A program made the translations under genes and the position numbers. The notes beneath the pieces are model-generated. The model saw only the letters and a program-made list of their open reading frames with translations, was not told the origin of the DNA and searched no databases. From NCBI GenBank assembly GCA_007693845.1, contig RECV01000164.1:1-33144 (forward strand): a DNA stretch of 33,144 bases, written 5' to 3'. Positions 18,027-26,434 of the stretch are shown here, piece after piece. Position 1 is the stretch's first letter. Every line of letters begins with the position of its first letter. This DNA is from Phycisphaerales bacterium. GTDB lineage: Bacteria > Planctomycetota > Phycisphaerae > Phycisphaerales > SM1A02.

Positions 18027-18800
18027 GTGACCGACTCCAACGCTCGATTCATCGATCGACACTACTTTCTCCTCCGCCGCATCCATTCCTTTACCGGCAT
18101 CTTCCCGATCGGCGTGTTTCTCTTCCCCCACCTGACGACGAACTCCTCGATCATCTGGGGCGAGATGCTGACGGACAAGGGCGGCGTCAAAACCTTTCAG
18201 CACGAAGTGGACTTCATCCACAATCTCCCTGCGCTGATTCTCATCGAGTGGGGCGTGCTGTTCATCCCCATCATGATCCACGCCGGGCTGGGAATCTGGT
18301 TCGGGATGACCGGTAAATCCAACCTCAACCGCTACGCCTACCAGGACAACTGGCGGTACTCCATCCAGCGTTGGAGCGGTTATCTCGGTGTGCTCTTCAT
18401 CTTCATGCACATCACTTCTCTGCGTTTCGGCTGGGAATACGGCGGGCTGATGATTCCCTTTGATCCCGACGCGGCATCATCCTCGACCGCGGCGCACTTC
18501 CAGGAAAGCCCGCTCGGCCTGCTCGTGCCGCTCTTCTATCTGGTCGCCGTGCTTGCTTTGGTCTTCCACTTCGCCAACGGTTTATGGACCGCGGCGATCA
18601 CGTGGGGATTGACCATCTCCGCCGCGGCGCAGCGCCGATGGGGGTATGTGTGCGCGGTCATTGGCGTGGGGCTGGGCGCGGCGGCGATCACCGCCATCGC
18701 CGGCTTCACCTTCCTTGATATTGAGGAAGCCCGCGCGATCGAGAGCGGGATGGACCGGGATCAGGCGGCGCTCGTGATGCCGGCTGAGGAACAACTCTGA
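18027..18800 (+). CDS. sdhC: Succinate dehydrogenase cytochrome b subunit (b558 type)
   Basis: The 257-residue integral membrane protein has five hydrophobic segments. It contains RRIHSFTGIFPIGVFLFPHL, then IHNLPALILIEWGVLFIP, MIHAGLGIWFG and FIFMHITSLRF, with His residues placed to ligate two haems as in the single-subunit diheme anchors of the Bacillus/epsilonproteobacterial type. It anchors the dehydrogenase and passes electrons to quinone. The start is GTG at 18027 with a weak upstream GACGAG. A C-terminal extension of about 30 residues (ending PAEEQL) is hydrophilic. sdhA follows after 36 bp, clearly the same operon. Confidence 0.92.
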   Translation: MTDSNARFIDRHYFLLRRIHSFTGIFPIGVFLFPHLTTNSSIIWGEMLTDKGGVKTFQHEVDFIHNLPALILIEWGVLFIPIMIHAGLGIWFGMTGKSNLNRYAYQDNWRYSIQRWSGYLGVLFIFMHITSLRFGWEYGGLMIPFDPDAASSSTAAHFQESPLGLLVPLFYLVAVLALVFHFANGLWTAAITWGLTISAAAQRRWGYVCAVIGVGLGAAAITAIAGFTFLDIEEARAIESGMDRDQAALVMPAEEQL

Positions 18801-18836
18801 ACGAATCCGTCACCACTGAAAAGCGAAGGTCATGGT

Positions 18837-20798
18837 ATGAAAACTGAACGACGAGTCATCGTGGTCGGCGGCGGACTGGCGGGGCTGGCGGCTTCCGTTC
18901 GCATTGCTGAAAGCGGCGTTCCGGTCGATCTCTTCTCGCTCGTGCCGGTGAAACGCTCCCACAGCGTTTGCGCGCAGGGCGGCATCAACGCGTGCAACGA
19001 AGTTGCGCGCCAACAGGGCTACAGCGAATACCAGCACTTCGACGAGACACTTTATGGCGGCGATTTCCTCGCCCACCAGCCGCCGGTCTACGAAATGGCC
19101 CATTGGGCGCCGAAGGTCATCGACCTGCTCGACCGGATGGGCGTGCCGTTCAACCGCACGTTCGAAGGCCAGCGCGATCTGCGCCTCTTCGGCGGCTCAC
19201 TCTTCAAACGCACGCACTTCGCGGGGGCAACGACGGGCCAGCAGCTTCTCTACGCGTTGGATGAGCAGACCCGTCGCTGGGAGTCGGAAGGACGCGTCAA
19301 CAAATATGAGTTCTGGGATTTCCTCTGGCCGGTCGTGGACGATGACGGCGTCTGCCGGGGGATCGTCGCCCAGGATATGCGAACGATGCAGATCCGCGCG
19401 TTTCGCGCCGATGCGGTCGTCATGGCCACCGGCGGCTGCGGGCTGCTGTTCGGCAAGAGCACGAACTCCGTGATCTGCAACGGCGGCGCGGCGGCCCGCT
19501 GCTATCAGGCCGGCGCGTGGTATGCCAACGGTGAGTTCATTCAGGTCCACCCCACCGCCATCCCCGGCGCGGACAAACTGCGGCTGATGTCGGAATCCGC
19601 GCGCGGCGAAGGCGGACGTGTCTGGGTGCCCCGAAAGGCCGGCGACACGCGCGATCCGCGCCAGATTCCCGAAGAGGAACGCTACTACTTCCTCGAAGAG
19701 CGGTACCCGAGCTACGGCAACCTCGTGCCGCGCGACATCGCCACCCGGGAAATCTTCGACATCTGCGTCAACCAGCGGCTCGGAATCGGCGGCGGGAACA
19801 TGGTCTACCTCGACCTGACCCACATGGACCGTGATTACCTCGAAACCAAGCTCGGCGGGATCATCGAAATCTACCGCAAGTTCGTCGGCGATGATCCGTG
19901 CGAAGTGCCGATGAAAATCTTCCCCGGCATGCACTACTCCATGGGCGGCCTGTGGACCACCTACACGCCCGGCCCGGATCTCGAACGCGTCAAGAAGGGC
20001 GAGCTTGAATTCGGCAAGAAGGGCACGTGGAACCCCGACGCGCGCCCGCAGGTCGGCCTGGAGTTCGGAGCGCCGAACTCGATGATGACCAACATCAAGG
20101 GTCTCTACGCCTTCGGCGAGGTGAACTACCAGTACCACGGCGGCACGCGCCTCGGCGCGAACGCCCTGCTCTCCTGCATCTTTGACGGGCTCTTCTGCGG
20201 TGCGGGGGTGGCGAGTTATGTCCGCGATGAAGTCACCGAAGGTGCGGAATCCGTCAAGCAATCCGTTTACGACTCCGTCGTCAAGCAGGAAGAAGAAAAG
20301 ACCCACGCCATCATCAAGGGCAATGGCGAGGAAAATCCGTACACCATCGGAACCGAACTCGGCGTGGAGATGACCGAATCGTCCACCGTCGTGAAGACCG
20401 AAGACCGTATGAATCAGGCGCTCGAAAAGCTCGCCGAGCTCAAACAGCGCACCGAGAAGATGCGACTTTCCGACACCGGCATGTGGACGAACCAGAACCT
20501 GTCCTACGCCCGGGCGCTGCGTGACATGATCAAGCTCGCGGAAGTGCTGGTGAAGGGCGGCATCGAACGGAAGGAATCACGCGGCTCTCACTACCGCACA
20601 GACTACCCCGACCGCATTGATGAGAAGTTTCTCAAGACCACCGTCGTGGAATATCAGAAGGGTGATGGGAGTCATAAGCTCTGGTATGAGGATGTCGAAT
20701 CCTCATTGGTCAAGCCGCGGGCGCGAACGTACGGCAAGGTTGAAGCGACTGCGGAGTCGAAGTCCGAACAGAAAGAAACGGCGGGCGCGGCGAACTGA
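18837..20798 (+). CDS. sdhA: Succinate dehydrogenase flavoprotein subunit
   Basis: The 653-residue catalytic subunit oxidises succinate to fumarate at the inner membrane. The FAD dinucleotide fold is VIVVGGGLAGLAASVRIAE. His42 in RSHSVCAQGGI is the expected site of covalent FAD. The capping and active-site region has VHPTAIPGADKLRLMSESAR followed by GEGGRVW, and the later YGGTR-like loop is YQYHGGTRLGANALLSC. Length and domain order fit SdhA of the diheme b558 group. The gene ends in TGA sharing its A with an ATG of the next frame. The iron-sulfur subunit gene sdhB, normally next, is absent from the window. Confidence 0.96.
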   Translation: MKTERRVIVVGGGLAGLAASVRIAESGVPVDLFSLVPVKRSHSVCAQGGINACNEVARQQGYSEYQHFDETLYGGDFLAHQPPVYEMAHWAPKVIDLLDRMGVPFNRTFEGQRDLRLFGGSLFKRTHFAGATTGQQLLYALDEQTRRWESEGRVNKYEFWDFLWPVVDDDGVCRGIVAQDMRTMQIRAFRADAVVMATGGCGLLFGKSTNSVICNGGAAARCYQAGAWYANGEFIQVHPTAIPGADKLRLMSESARGEGGRVWVPRKAGDTRDPRQIPEEERYYFLEERYPSYGNLVPRDIATREIFDICVNQRLGIGGGNMVYLDLTHMDRDYLETKLGGIIEIYRKFVGDDPCEVPMKIFPGMHYSMGGLWTTYTPGPDLERVKKGELEFGKKGTWNPDARPQVGLEFGAPNSMMTNIKGLYAFGEVNYQYHGGTRLGANALLSCIFDGLFCGAGVASYVRDEVTEGAESVKQSVYDSVVKQEEEKTHAIIKGNGEENPYTIGTELGVEMTESSTVVKTEDRMNQALEKLAELKQRTEKMRLSDTGMWTNQNLSYARALRDMIKLAEVLVKGGIERKESRGSHYRTDYPDRIDEKFLKTTVVEYQKGDGSHKLWYEDVESSLVKPRARTYGKVEATAESKSEQKETAGAAN

Positions 20799-20851
20799 TG
20801 GACATGACGCGTCAAGCCCGGCTTCGGGAGCCCGCTTCGGGAGATTGCCGC

Positions 20852-21376
20852 ATGAATCATCGATTGCTTCGCCCCCTGTATCGATCCGCAGCCACTGCCT
20901 CTGCGCTCACAGTCCTGCTGTTCATGGTCTTCATCACGATTCCCGGTTGCGTTGCCGCGGAGCGACCCGAGACCAACACCATTGCGCCGAGTCCGATTGT
21001 GCCTCCGCAACTCGTTGGCAACTGGTCGCTGCGTGACATTCGCGGCGAATCCGTGATCGAACGGATCGGTGGTACCGAGGTCCGCGAGATGCCTTCAATG
21101 ACGATTGCCAAGGACGGGGCGCTGTCCGGCGCGGGCGGGGTGAACCGCTGGAACTCCTCACTGGACTGGTCCCGCAATGAAGAAAGCGCGTTCCGCGTGA
21201 ACGCCATTGCCGCCACCCGCATGGCCGGGCCACCCCGACTCATGGCCGTTGAGCGTGACTTTTTCGAAGCGCTGAACGAGGCGTCGTCTTTCGACGCGAG
21301 TCGTCTTGACGAAGGACTGCTGATCCTCAAAAACGCGGAGGGCGAACCGATTCTCAGGTTCGCCCGAACGGATTGA
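20852..21376 (+). CDS. META-domain lipoprotein (HslJ-like)
   Basis: The 174-residue protein starts MNHRLLRPLYRSAATASALT and has a hydrophobic stretch ending in the lipobox ITIPGC, so it is probably exported and lipidated. The mature part follows the META (DUF306) pattern: LVGNWSLRDIRGES, GALSGAGGVNRWNS, ATRMAGPPRLMAVERDFFEAL and LLILKNAEGEPILRF. META proteins such as HslJ are envelope-associated with poorly known roles. The ATG at 20852 has GGGAG 8 nt upstream. An alternative start at 20798 overlaps the sdhA stop (TGATG) and would lengthen the signal region, so coupling to sdhA is possible. It is convergent with the hemW-like gene. Confidence 0.72.
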   Translation: MNHRLLRPLYRSAATASALTVLLFMVFITIPGCVAAERPETNTIAPSPIVPPQLVGNWSLRDIRGESVIERIGGTEVREMPSMTIAKDGALSGAGGVNRWNSSLDWSRNEESAFRVNAIAATRMAGPPRLMAVERDFFEALNEASSFDASRLDEGLLILKNAEGEPILRFARTD

Positions 21377-21398
21377 TCTCGTCGCGCATCTTGCCAGG

Positions 21399-22664
21399 TC
21401 AGATCAACTCCACGAGCACGCTGTCCGCGATCAACAACCCGCGATCGGAGAGGCGAAGCGATCCATCACGCCACTCGAGACTTCCCTGCGCGACCAGCCG
21501 ATCGATGGCGGCTCGACGGGACGACGCCACGTTCGGCGCTTCGGTCAGAATTCGCTCAAGTCGTTCGCCCGGAATGCCATCACGAAGCCGCAGCCCCATC
21601 ATCAGCGCTTCACCCGACCTTGCTGCGGGATCAACGAACTCGACATCCTGAACGCGCGGCAACGGACCGTGGTCCAGGTACTCCGTCAACCGCGGCACGT
21701 TCTTCCAGCGCAGACCGTTCAAGTGACCCGAGGCGCTCGGACCGAACGGCCACCAGTCAGCATTGGTCCAGTAGAGCAGATTGTGCTGACAACGATGGCC
21801 GGGTCTGGCCCACGCGCTGATCTCGTAGTGTTCATACCCGGCCTCACTGAGACGCGCAATTGTGTGCTCATACATGTCCGCTTCGATGGAGTCATCGATC
21901 GGCGTCACGCGCCCCATCGTTTTGCGCCGCGTCAAAGCGGTGTTGGGTTCGTACGTCAGGCCGTAGCAACTCAGATGGGTCGGCTTGAGCGCGATCGCGG
22001 ATTCGAGGTCAGCCCGCCAATCTTCGAGCGACTGGCCCGGCACGCCGAAGATCAGGTCGAGATTGAGGTCATGAATGCCCGCGTGGCGAAAGCGATCCAT
22101 GGACCGGGCGACGTTGGCCGGCTCATGCTGACGTTCCAGCGTTTTGAGATGCGCGGGATCGAATGATTGCGCGCCGATGCTCACACGGTTCACGCCGCCG
22201 GCCGCCAGGACCCCGGCCAGCTCCGCCGTGACCGTTTCCGGGTTTGCTTCCACCGTGAACTCGAGCTGGGGCGCAAGCGGCAGTGAATCGGCCAGCGTCG
22301 TCAGCAGATTTCGCCAGAGATCCGCAGCCAGCAGGGTCGGCGTCCCGCCACCCACGAAGATCGTTTGAACCGGCTGGGCGAGCCACTCCCGTGCGGCTCG
22401 GATCTCCTGCTCCAGCCGCTCGGCGAAGGCCCGCTGGCGATCTTTCGTGTCCACGATGCTGTAGAAATCGCAATAGTGGCATTTATGGAAACAGAACGGG
22501 ATGTGCAGGTAAATGCCGAACTGCTGCGAAGGTGTGAGTTCGACGGCCCGGCGGTGCTTCAGATTGTGAAAAACCTCACGAATCGAATTTTGTCGATTTT
22601 CTTCTTGGATCGCCCCGTCCGTACTGATAAGCTGGGTAAGCGACGCAAGGGAGTTCTCAGGCAT
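21399..22664 (-). CDS. hemW: HemW-like radical SAM protein (coproporphyrinogen oxidase family)
   Basis: The 421-residue protein carries the radical SAM cluster motif CFHKCHYC within YLHIPFCFHKCHYCDFYS, then the GGGTPT motif (FVGGGTPTLL), followed by TVEANPETV and GVNRVSIGAQSFDP. These are characteristic of HemW, a haem chaperone long misannotated as HemN; true HemN has different extra cysteines. The C-terminal HemN domain is present. The start at 22664 was preferred: GGAAG lies 11 nt upstream, and an extended -10 sequence (TGCTACGAT, 22730-22738) would start transcription downstream of the alternative ATG at 22727. The protein is then about 20-40 residues longer at the N-terminus than usual. 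Confidence 0.88.
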   Translation of the reverse strand: MPENSLASLTQLISTDGAIQEENRQNSIREVFHNLKHRRAVELTPSQQFGIYLHIPFCFHKCHYCDFYSIVDTKDRQRAFAERLEQEIRAAREWLAQPVQTIFVGGGTPTLLAADLWRNLLTTLADSLPLAPQLEFTVEANPETVTAELAGVLAAGGVNRVSIGAQSFDPAHLKTLERQHEPANVARSMDRFRHAGIHDLNLDLIFGVPGQSLEDWRADLESAIALKPTHLSCYGLTYEPNTALTRRKTMGRVTPIDDSIEADMYEHTIARLSEAGYEHYEISAWARPGHRCQHNLLYWTNADWWPFGPSASGHLNGLRWKNVPRLTEYLDHGPLPRVQDVEFVDPAARSGEALMMGLRLRDGIPGERLERILTEAPNVASSRRAAIDRLVAQGSLEWRDGSLRLSDRGLLIADSVLVELI

Positions 22665-22729
22665 TTCGACCGTCACTTCCGTTTCATGCTCGGCTCGTCG
22701 CCGGATGTTCCGTACCGAATGGATCATTC

Positions 22730-22738
22730 ATCGTAGCA
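22730..22738 (-). promoter_or_regulatory. Extended -10 promoter of the hemW-like gene
   Basis: The minus strand reads TGCTACGAT, a TGn extended -10 with TACGAT. Transcription would begin near 22723, about 60 nt before the preferred ATG at 22664. It bears on the choice of start codon. Confidence 0.35.
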
Positions 22739-22939
22739 CGCGGGCCGATACAAGCCGGATTCGAAGGGCGGCAACGCAGGCCGGATCGACCTCTCTGGAT
22801 TTGGGCCGATCCTGAACAAGTCGATTCACTGGTGCATGGGAAGCTGAATCCGGGTCGGACCGTGTCGCCGGCATTGAAATGGGGTGTGGGAAGACGTTGT
22901 GGGTTTGCCTCGCACAAAACAGGAAACGGAGTACGTGTC

Positions 22940-23362
22940 ATGGATGCCTGGCTCATCATGAGAACCGAGCGGGGACGAGAAAGACCTTTTCAACTGGCCG
23001 AAGGACGAGCGACGATCGGACGCAGCACGCGGTGCGATATCCGCATCTCGCTGCCCAACGTCGCTGAACGGCAGTGCGAGATACATTTCGACGGCAAGGC
23101 GCTTCGATTGCGCGATCTGACGAATACGCAGGCCGCCCTCGTCAACGGTCAATCCGTGACCGAGGCGAATCTCAAATCCGATGACCACGTGCAAATCGGA
23201 CCGGTCGAGTTCGTCGTGCGGTGCTCCGCTGCATCTCGGGCAGATGAAGTGACAGGGCAGGACGCTGATTCGCACGGCTCGCATGCGATGAAAGCGATTG
23301 CCTCTGCCATTGACCAGAATCTGCCGGACGCCCTGCCGCCCCCACGATCTGCCGCGGGGTAG
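22940..23362 (+). CDS. FHA-domain protein
   Basis: The 140-residue cytoplasmic protein is essentially one forkhead-associated domain (about residues 4-95) plus a short tail. Visible elements are ATIGRSTRCDIRISLP, CEIHFDGKALRLRDL, TNTQAALVNGQSV and DDHVQIGPVEFVV. FHA domains bind phosphothreonine on partner proteins. The usual SxxH motif is replaced by a sequence reading ERQCEI, so binding strength is uncertain, although the GRS arginine is intact. The ATG at 22940 has CGGAG 8 nt upstream; an earlier frame opening at 22832 lacks one. It is convergent with the Ser/Thr kinase gene 84 bp away, a natural candidate phospho-donor. Confidence 0.85.
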   Translation: MDAWLIMRTERGRERPFQLAEGRATIGRSTRCDIRISLPNVAERQCEIHFDGKALRLRDLTNTQAALVNGQSVTEANLKSDDHVQIGPVEFVVRCSAASRADEVTGQDADSHGSHAMKAIASAIDQNLPDALPPPRSAAG

Positions 23363-23446
23363 TGGGCTATACATCGGCCGGGAGTGTGGTCAGGGGCGCA
23401 CCGCCGAGATTCTTTTGATTCGACGACGTTCGACCTGGCTGGTGAT

Positions 23447-25645
23447 TCATCTCCATTGCGACAGGGCGACTTGCGCTTCTTCGTAGCGTTCCGAATCATT
23501 GAGCCATTCGGGAGCCGTCAGACGTTCCACCGCTTCCAGATACATCACGGTGTAGGTAAACGACTCGCTCGTCTCAGGCCATCTTGACATCAATTCATCC
23601 AGCTGTTCCAGCAACGCTTCCATCTCCGCTCGATGGTCGGGCTCATCAAGCGCCCCTTCGGAGTCACCTTCCGTCAAGCGACTCGACGCGATCGCGAAGC
23701 GAACAAGGTCAACGGTGAGCAAGACCGGATCTGTCGGATGAAGCATGCGGCGGAGCTTCGGCTCGGCCAGCTCCAGCATTGACTCTGCTTCATCAATCTG
23801 GCCGCGTGCCGTGTTGTAGAAGGCAATCGCTTTCATCCACAGGAGCACCTCAATCGAGTCCAGACGATCTTCGGCAATGGCCTTCTCAATAAAGTGTCTC
23901 ATGACGAACTCTCGGAAGAAGGACTGGTCAAAATCCTCCTTCTCAAAGTCGAGGTGAACGCCGGTTCGCTCGAACAAAAGCTCCATCGACCAGACAACGG
24001 GCATCACGTCAGAGGCCGAGGTGCTTGCCGCTGCGATCTCAAGCAGTCCGTCGCGTAACTTGATGAGCGAGTCCACCGCACGATTCGTTCGTTCCCGCTG
24101 AAGAGCCGCGCGCGTCTCCATGAGTTCCGCTTGCTGTGCATTCAACATCGCCTCCTGAGCAGCAATCTCGGCCTGTTGTGCAGATTGCACGGCTCGCTGC
24201 GAGGAATGCACAGCGATGGCCCCGGCAACCGTGCCGCCGATCACGGTAAGCACGATCACCGAGGTCAGAGCCGCCTGGACCGGCTTCCTCCGGACCCAGA
24301 GCCCGAGTCGCCGTCGAATGCTCGGTCGAAGCCAAGGAATCGGTTCGCGCTGAAGCCAGCGTTCCAGATCTTCCGCCATGGCGCTGGCCGAGGCGTATCG
24401 CTCATCCGGGTCAATCGCCATCGCGCGGCGACAGATCCGATCGAGGTCCGAGTCAATGCGGGGGTTGATCTCGCGCACGCTGGGCGGCGACTGTCGTCCC
24501 TGCTCCGGATGATGATTCTTCCCGATCTCATCGCGATTTGAGCCGTTCGGCAACTCACCGGTCAGCATGTAATACAGAATGCCGCCGAGGGCATAGACAT
24601 CGGAAGGAATCGTGAGCGATCCTTCATCCATACGAAATTGTTCCGGCGAGATGAACGCGATGTTGCCAACCGGACGATTCGATTCGTGCTTATGCTGAAG
24701 GTCCGGCATGGATTCACCGGCCCGGATGGCAATGCCGAAATCCGCGACCTTTGGCGCGCCGTCGGTCGTCATCATGATGTTGCCCGGCTTCAGATCGCAG
24801 TGAACCAGACCGGCGTTGTGAGCTGCGGCGATACCCCGGCTGATTCGCCCGACCAGTCGCGCTGCGGCTGCCGGCTCGATCGGCACCGACTGCTCGCGGA
24901 GCCAGCGGCCGAGATCGCCGCCCTCAACCAGTTCGTAGACAATGAAGTCCTCATCATCTGATGAAACGCCGCGATCGAGGACGCGCACGACGTTGGGGTG
25001 ATCGATCCGCCTGGCTTTCGTGGCTTCTTCGATCAACTGCCGACGCATCCAATCCGACCGATCGGCGGATTGGAGAATCTTAATGGCGACGCGTGCATCG
25101 TATGCCTCTTCCGAGAGTTGTCGATCAATGGCAAGGTACACTTCGCCGAAGGCGCCGGCGCCCAGAAGCTCCTTGAGTTCATAGCGCAACTCCCCGCCGG
25201 GCATTCTCGGGCCGAAGTCTTCGGGAAGCAGGCGCGGCTTGCCCTCGACGCGGGCGCGCACACCGGTGGTGGACCACATGGCATTGTTCAACGCTGCGGC
25301 TTCTCGAATCAGTCGCTCCAATTCGGGATAGTTGCTGACCAGCGTATCCACCGATGACGCATCAAAACGTGACGATCGGGCCAGACTGCGCAACGTCACA
25401 TCGATGGCTGCATCAAGCGGGTCTCGTCGATCACGAAGATCTTTCACCGCTTCAAAATAGCGGTCGAGCGTCACCGGATATCCGCGCGCCACCCGGCAGC
25501 GCCCATCGTGCTCAATCAGTGCCGCCAGCAACTCATCCTGCAGCGGACCGATGTCCGCGAGAAACGCCTGAAAGTCGAGTTCGCGTCCCCGGCGACTGTA
25601 CTGCTGTTGCAAATCGTCAATCGGCGAATTCACCCGGCGGGACAT
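23447..25645 (-). CDS. Membrane-anchored serine/threonine protein kinase
   Basis: The 732-residue protein has an N-terminal region of about 150 residues, a kinase domain at 155-430, a membrane helix near 457-480, a Gln/Ala-rich coiled coil to about 520 and a C-terminal extracytoplasmic domain with TPR-like helices. The kinase core shows the glycine loop GAGAFGEVY, Lys189 in VAIKIL, the catalytic loop VHCDLKPGN with Asp284 and Asn289, ADFG at 301-304 and ISPEQF at the APE position. The HRD arginine is Cys283, so activation-loop control may differ (non-RD kinase). It overlaps the end of the ECF sigma gene by 16 bp, an arrangement typical of planctomycete kinase-linked sigma factors. Confidence 0.93.
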   Translation of the reverse strand: MSRRVNSPIDDLQQQYSRRGRELDFQAFLADIGPLQDELLAALIEHDGRCRVARGYPVTLDRYFEAVKDLRDRRDPLDAAIDVTLRSLARSSRFDASSVDTLVSNYPELERLIREAAALNNAMWSTTGVRARVEGKPRLLPEDFGPRMPGGELRYELKELLGAGAFGEVYLAIDRQLSEEAYDARVAIKILQSADRSDWMRRQLIEEATKARRIDHPNVVRVLDRGVSSDDEDFIVYELVEGGDLGRWLREQSVPIEPAAAARLVGRISRGIAAAHNAGLVHCDLKPGNIMMTTDGAPKVADFGIAIRAGESMPDLQHKHESNRPVGNIAFISPEQFRMDEGSLTIPSDVYALGGILYYMLTGELPNGSNRDEIGKNHHPEQGRQSPPSVREINPRIDSDLDRICRRAMAIDPDERYASASAMAEDLERWLQREPIPWLRPSIRRRLGLWVRRKPVQAALTSVIVLTVIGGTVAGAIAVHSSQRAVQSAQQAEIAAQEAMLNAQQAELMETRAALQRERTNRAVDSLIKLRDGLLEIAAASTSASDVMPVVWSMELLFERTGVHLDFEKEDFDQSFFREFVMRHFIEKAIAEDRLDSIEVLLWMKAIAFYNTARGQIDEAESMLELAEPKLRRMLHPTDPVLLTVDLVRFAIASSRLTEGDSEGALDEPDHRAEMEALLEQLDELMSRWPETSESFTYTVMYLEAVERLTAPEWLNDSERYEEAQVALSQWR

Positions 25646-26271
25646 GATTGTTCCGTTTCTCCTAAAAACTCATCACGCAATCGCCCCTTGATCTTCTGCC
25701 ATCGCTTTCGGACAGCTGTCGGCGCGATCCCCACGTGTTGTGCGATGGCGTTGTGTGAGTCACCGTTCAACCAGAGAGTCAGTATCTGCCGGTCAGTCAG
25801 GTCGTCCAGGCAACGTAGCGCCTGGTCAACTTCGATCTGCGCGCCGTCGGACTGTTGAGCTTCGGCATCTTCCAGCCGGCGCAGCATGTCGCGCGCGAAC
25901 GGGCCGTCACAGTCCTCCACACGTTGCAGCCGCTGAAAGATTCTCGATTTGTCCACCAGCGCGTTTTCGGCCATGCGAAACACGAGTGCCCAGAGCTGTT
26001 CTTCCCGAACGGCTTCGAGCTTGCCGCCACGCACGTAGTCATCGAGGCGTCGGCTCACCGTCGAAAGAATCTCCTGCGAGTCGAAAAGGCGACGCATCGG
26101 GCGTCCCAGTTTGCCGCGAACGCGTCGCCGGACCCGTGAGCCGTACACCTGGATGAACTGGGCGGCGGCCTCGCGATCGCCGGCGCGCATGCGCGTCAGA
26201 AGCACATCGATCTCAAGACCGGCATCGCCGGCATCCGGAGCGGCCACCTCTGTTCGGTCCAGTCGGCTCAT
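25630..26271 (-). CDS. ECF sigma factor linked to Ser/Thr kinase
   Basis: The 213-residue protein has a region-2-like segment (about 20-110: DREAAAQFIQVYGSRVRRRV, then LFDSQEILSTVSRRLDDYV and LWALVFRMAENALVDKSR) and a region 4 helix-turn-helix (about 155-205: DLTDRQILTLWLNGDSHNAI, then GIAPTAVRKRWQKIKGRLRD). This is the divergent ECF type found beside kinases in planctomycetes. Phosphorylation may replace an anti-sigma factor in its control; that is known for some such groups and only inferred here. The ATG at 26271 was chosen for GAGGA about 8 nt upstream. A longer frame from 26370 lacks a ribosome site. The 3' end overlaps the kinase start. Confidence 0.85.
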   Translation of the reverse strand: MSRLDRTEVAAPDAGDAGLEIDVLLTRMRAGDREAAAQFIQVYGSRVRRRVRGKLGRPMRRLFDSQEILSTVSRRLDDYVRGGKLEAVREEQLWALVFRMAENALVDKSRIFQRLQRVEDCDGPFARDMLRRLEDAEAQQSDGAQIEVDQALRCLDDLTDRQILTLWLNGDSHNAIAQHVGIAPTAVRKRWQKIKGRLRDEFLGETEQSCPAG

Positions 26272-26306
26272 ATGTCCGTCCTCGCATCCGACATCGTCAT
26301 GCGTCC

Positions 26307-26337
26307 TCGGCGTTTCGATCGGTGAGGCCAACGCCGA
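26307..26337. promoter_or_regulatory. 8-bp inverted repeat between the sigma and acidic-protein genes
   Basis: TCGGCGTT (26307-26314) and AACGCCGA (26330-26337) are perfect inverted copies separated by 15 nt, within the 163-bp divergent intergenic region. It could be an operator or a leader hairpin. Short inverted repeats also arise by chance. Confidence 0.3.
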
Positions 26338-26434
26338 AACACGGATCAAAAAATTCCGATTGCTGCTCACATCGGGCAGCCGAGCACCGCCTCCTCTTGT
26401 GACGGACCCAATTCCATCGCATCAGGAGGCAGCC

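Noticed and set aside
19197-20306. A 369-codon minus-strand frame opposite sdhA.
   Set aside because: The plus strand encodes full-length SdhA with all catalytic motifs; the reverse frame is a composition effect.
21373-21407. Inverted repeat TTGATCT / AGATCAA between the META gene and hemW stops.
   Set aside because: The 7-bp arms are A+T-rich, the loop is 21 nt and no T tract follows, so it is too weak to call a bidirectional terminator.
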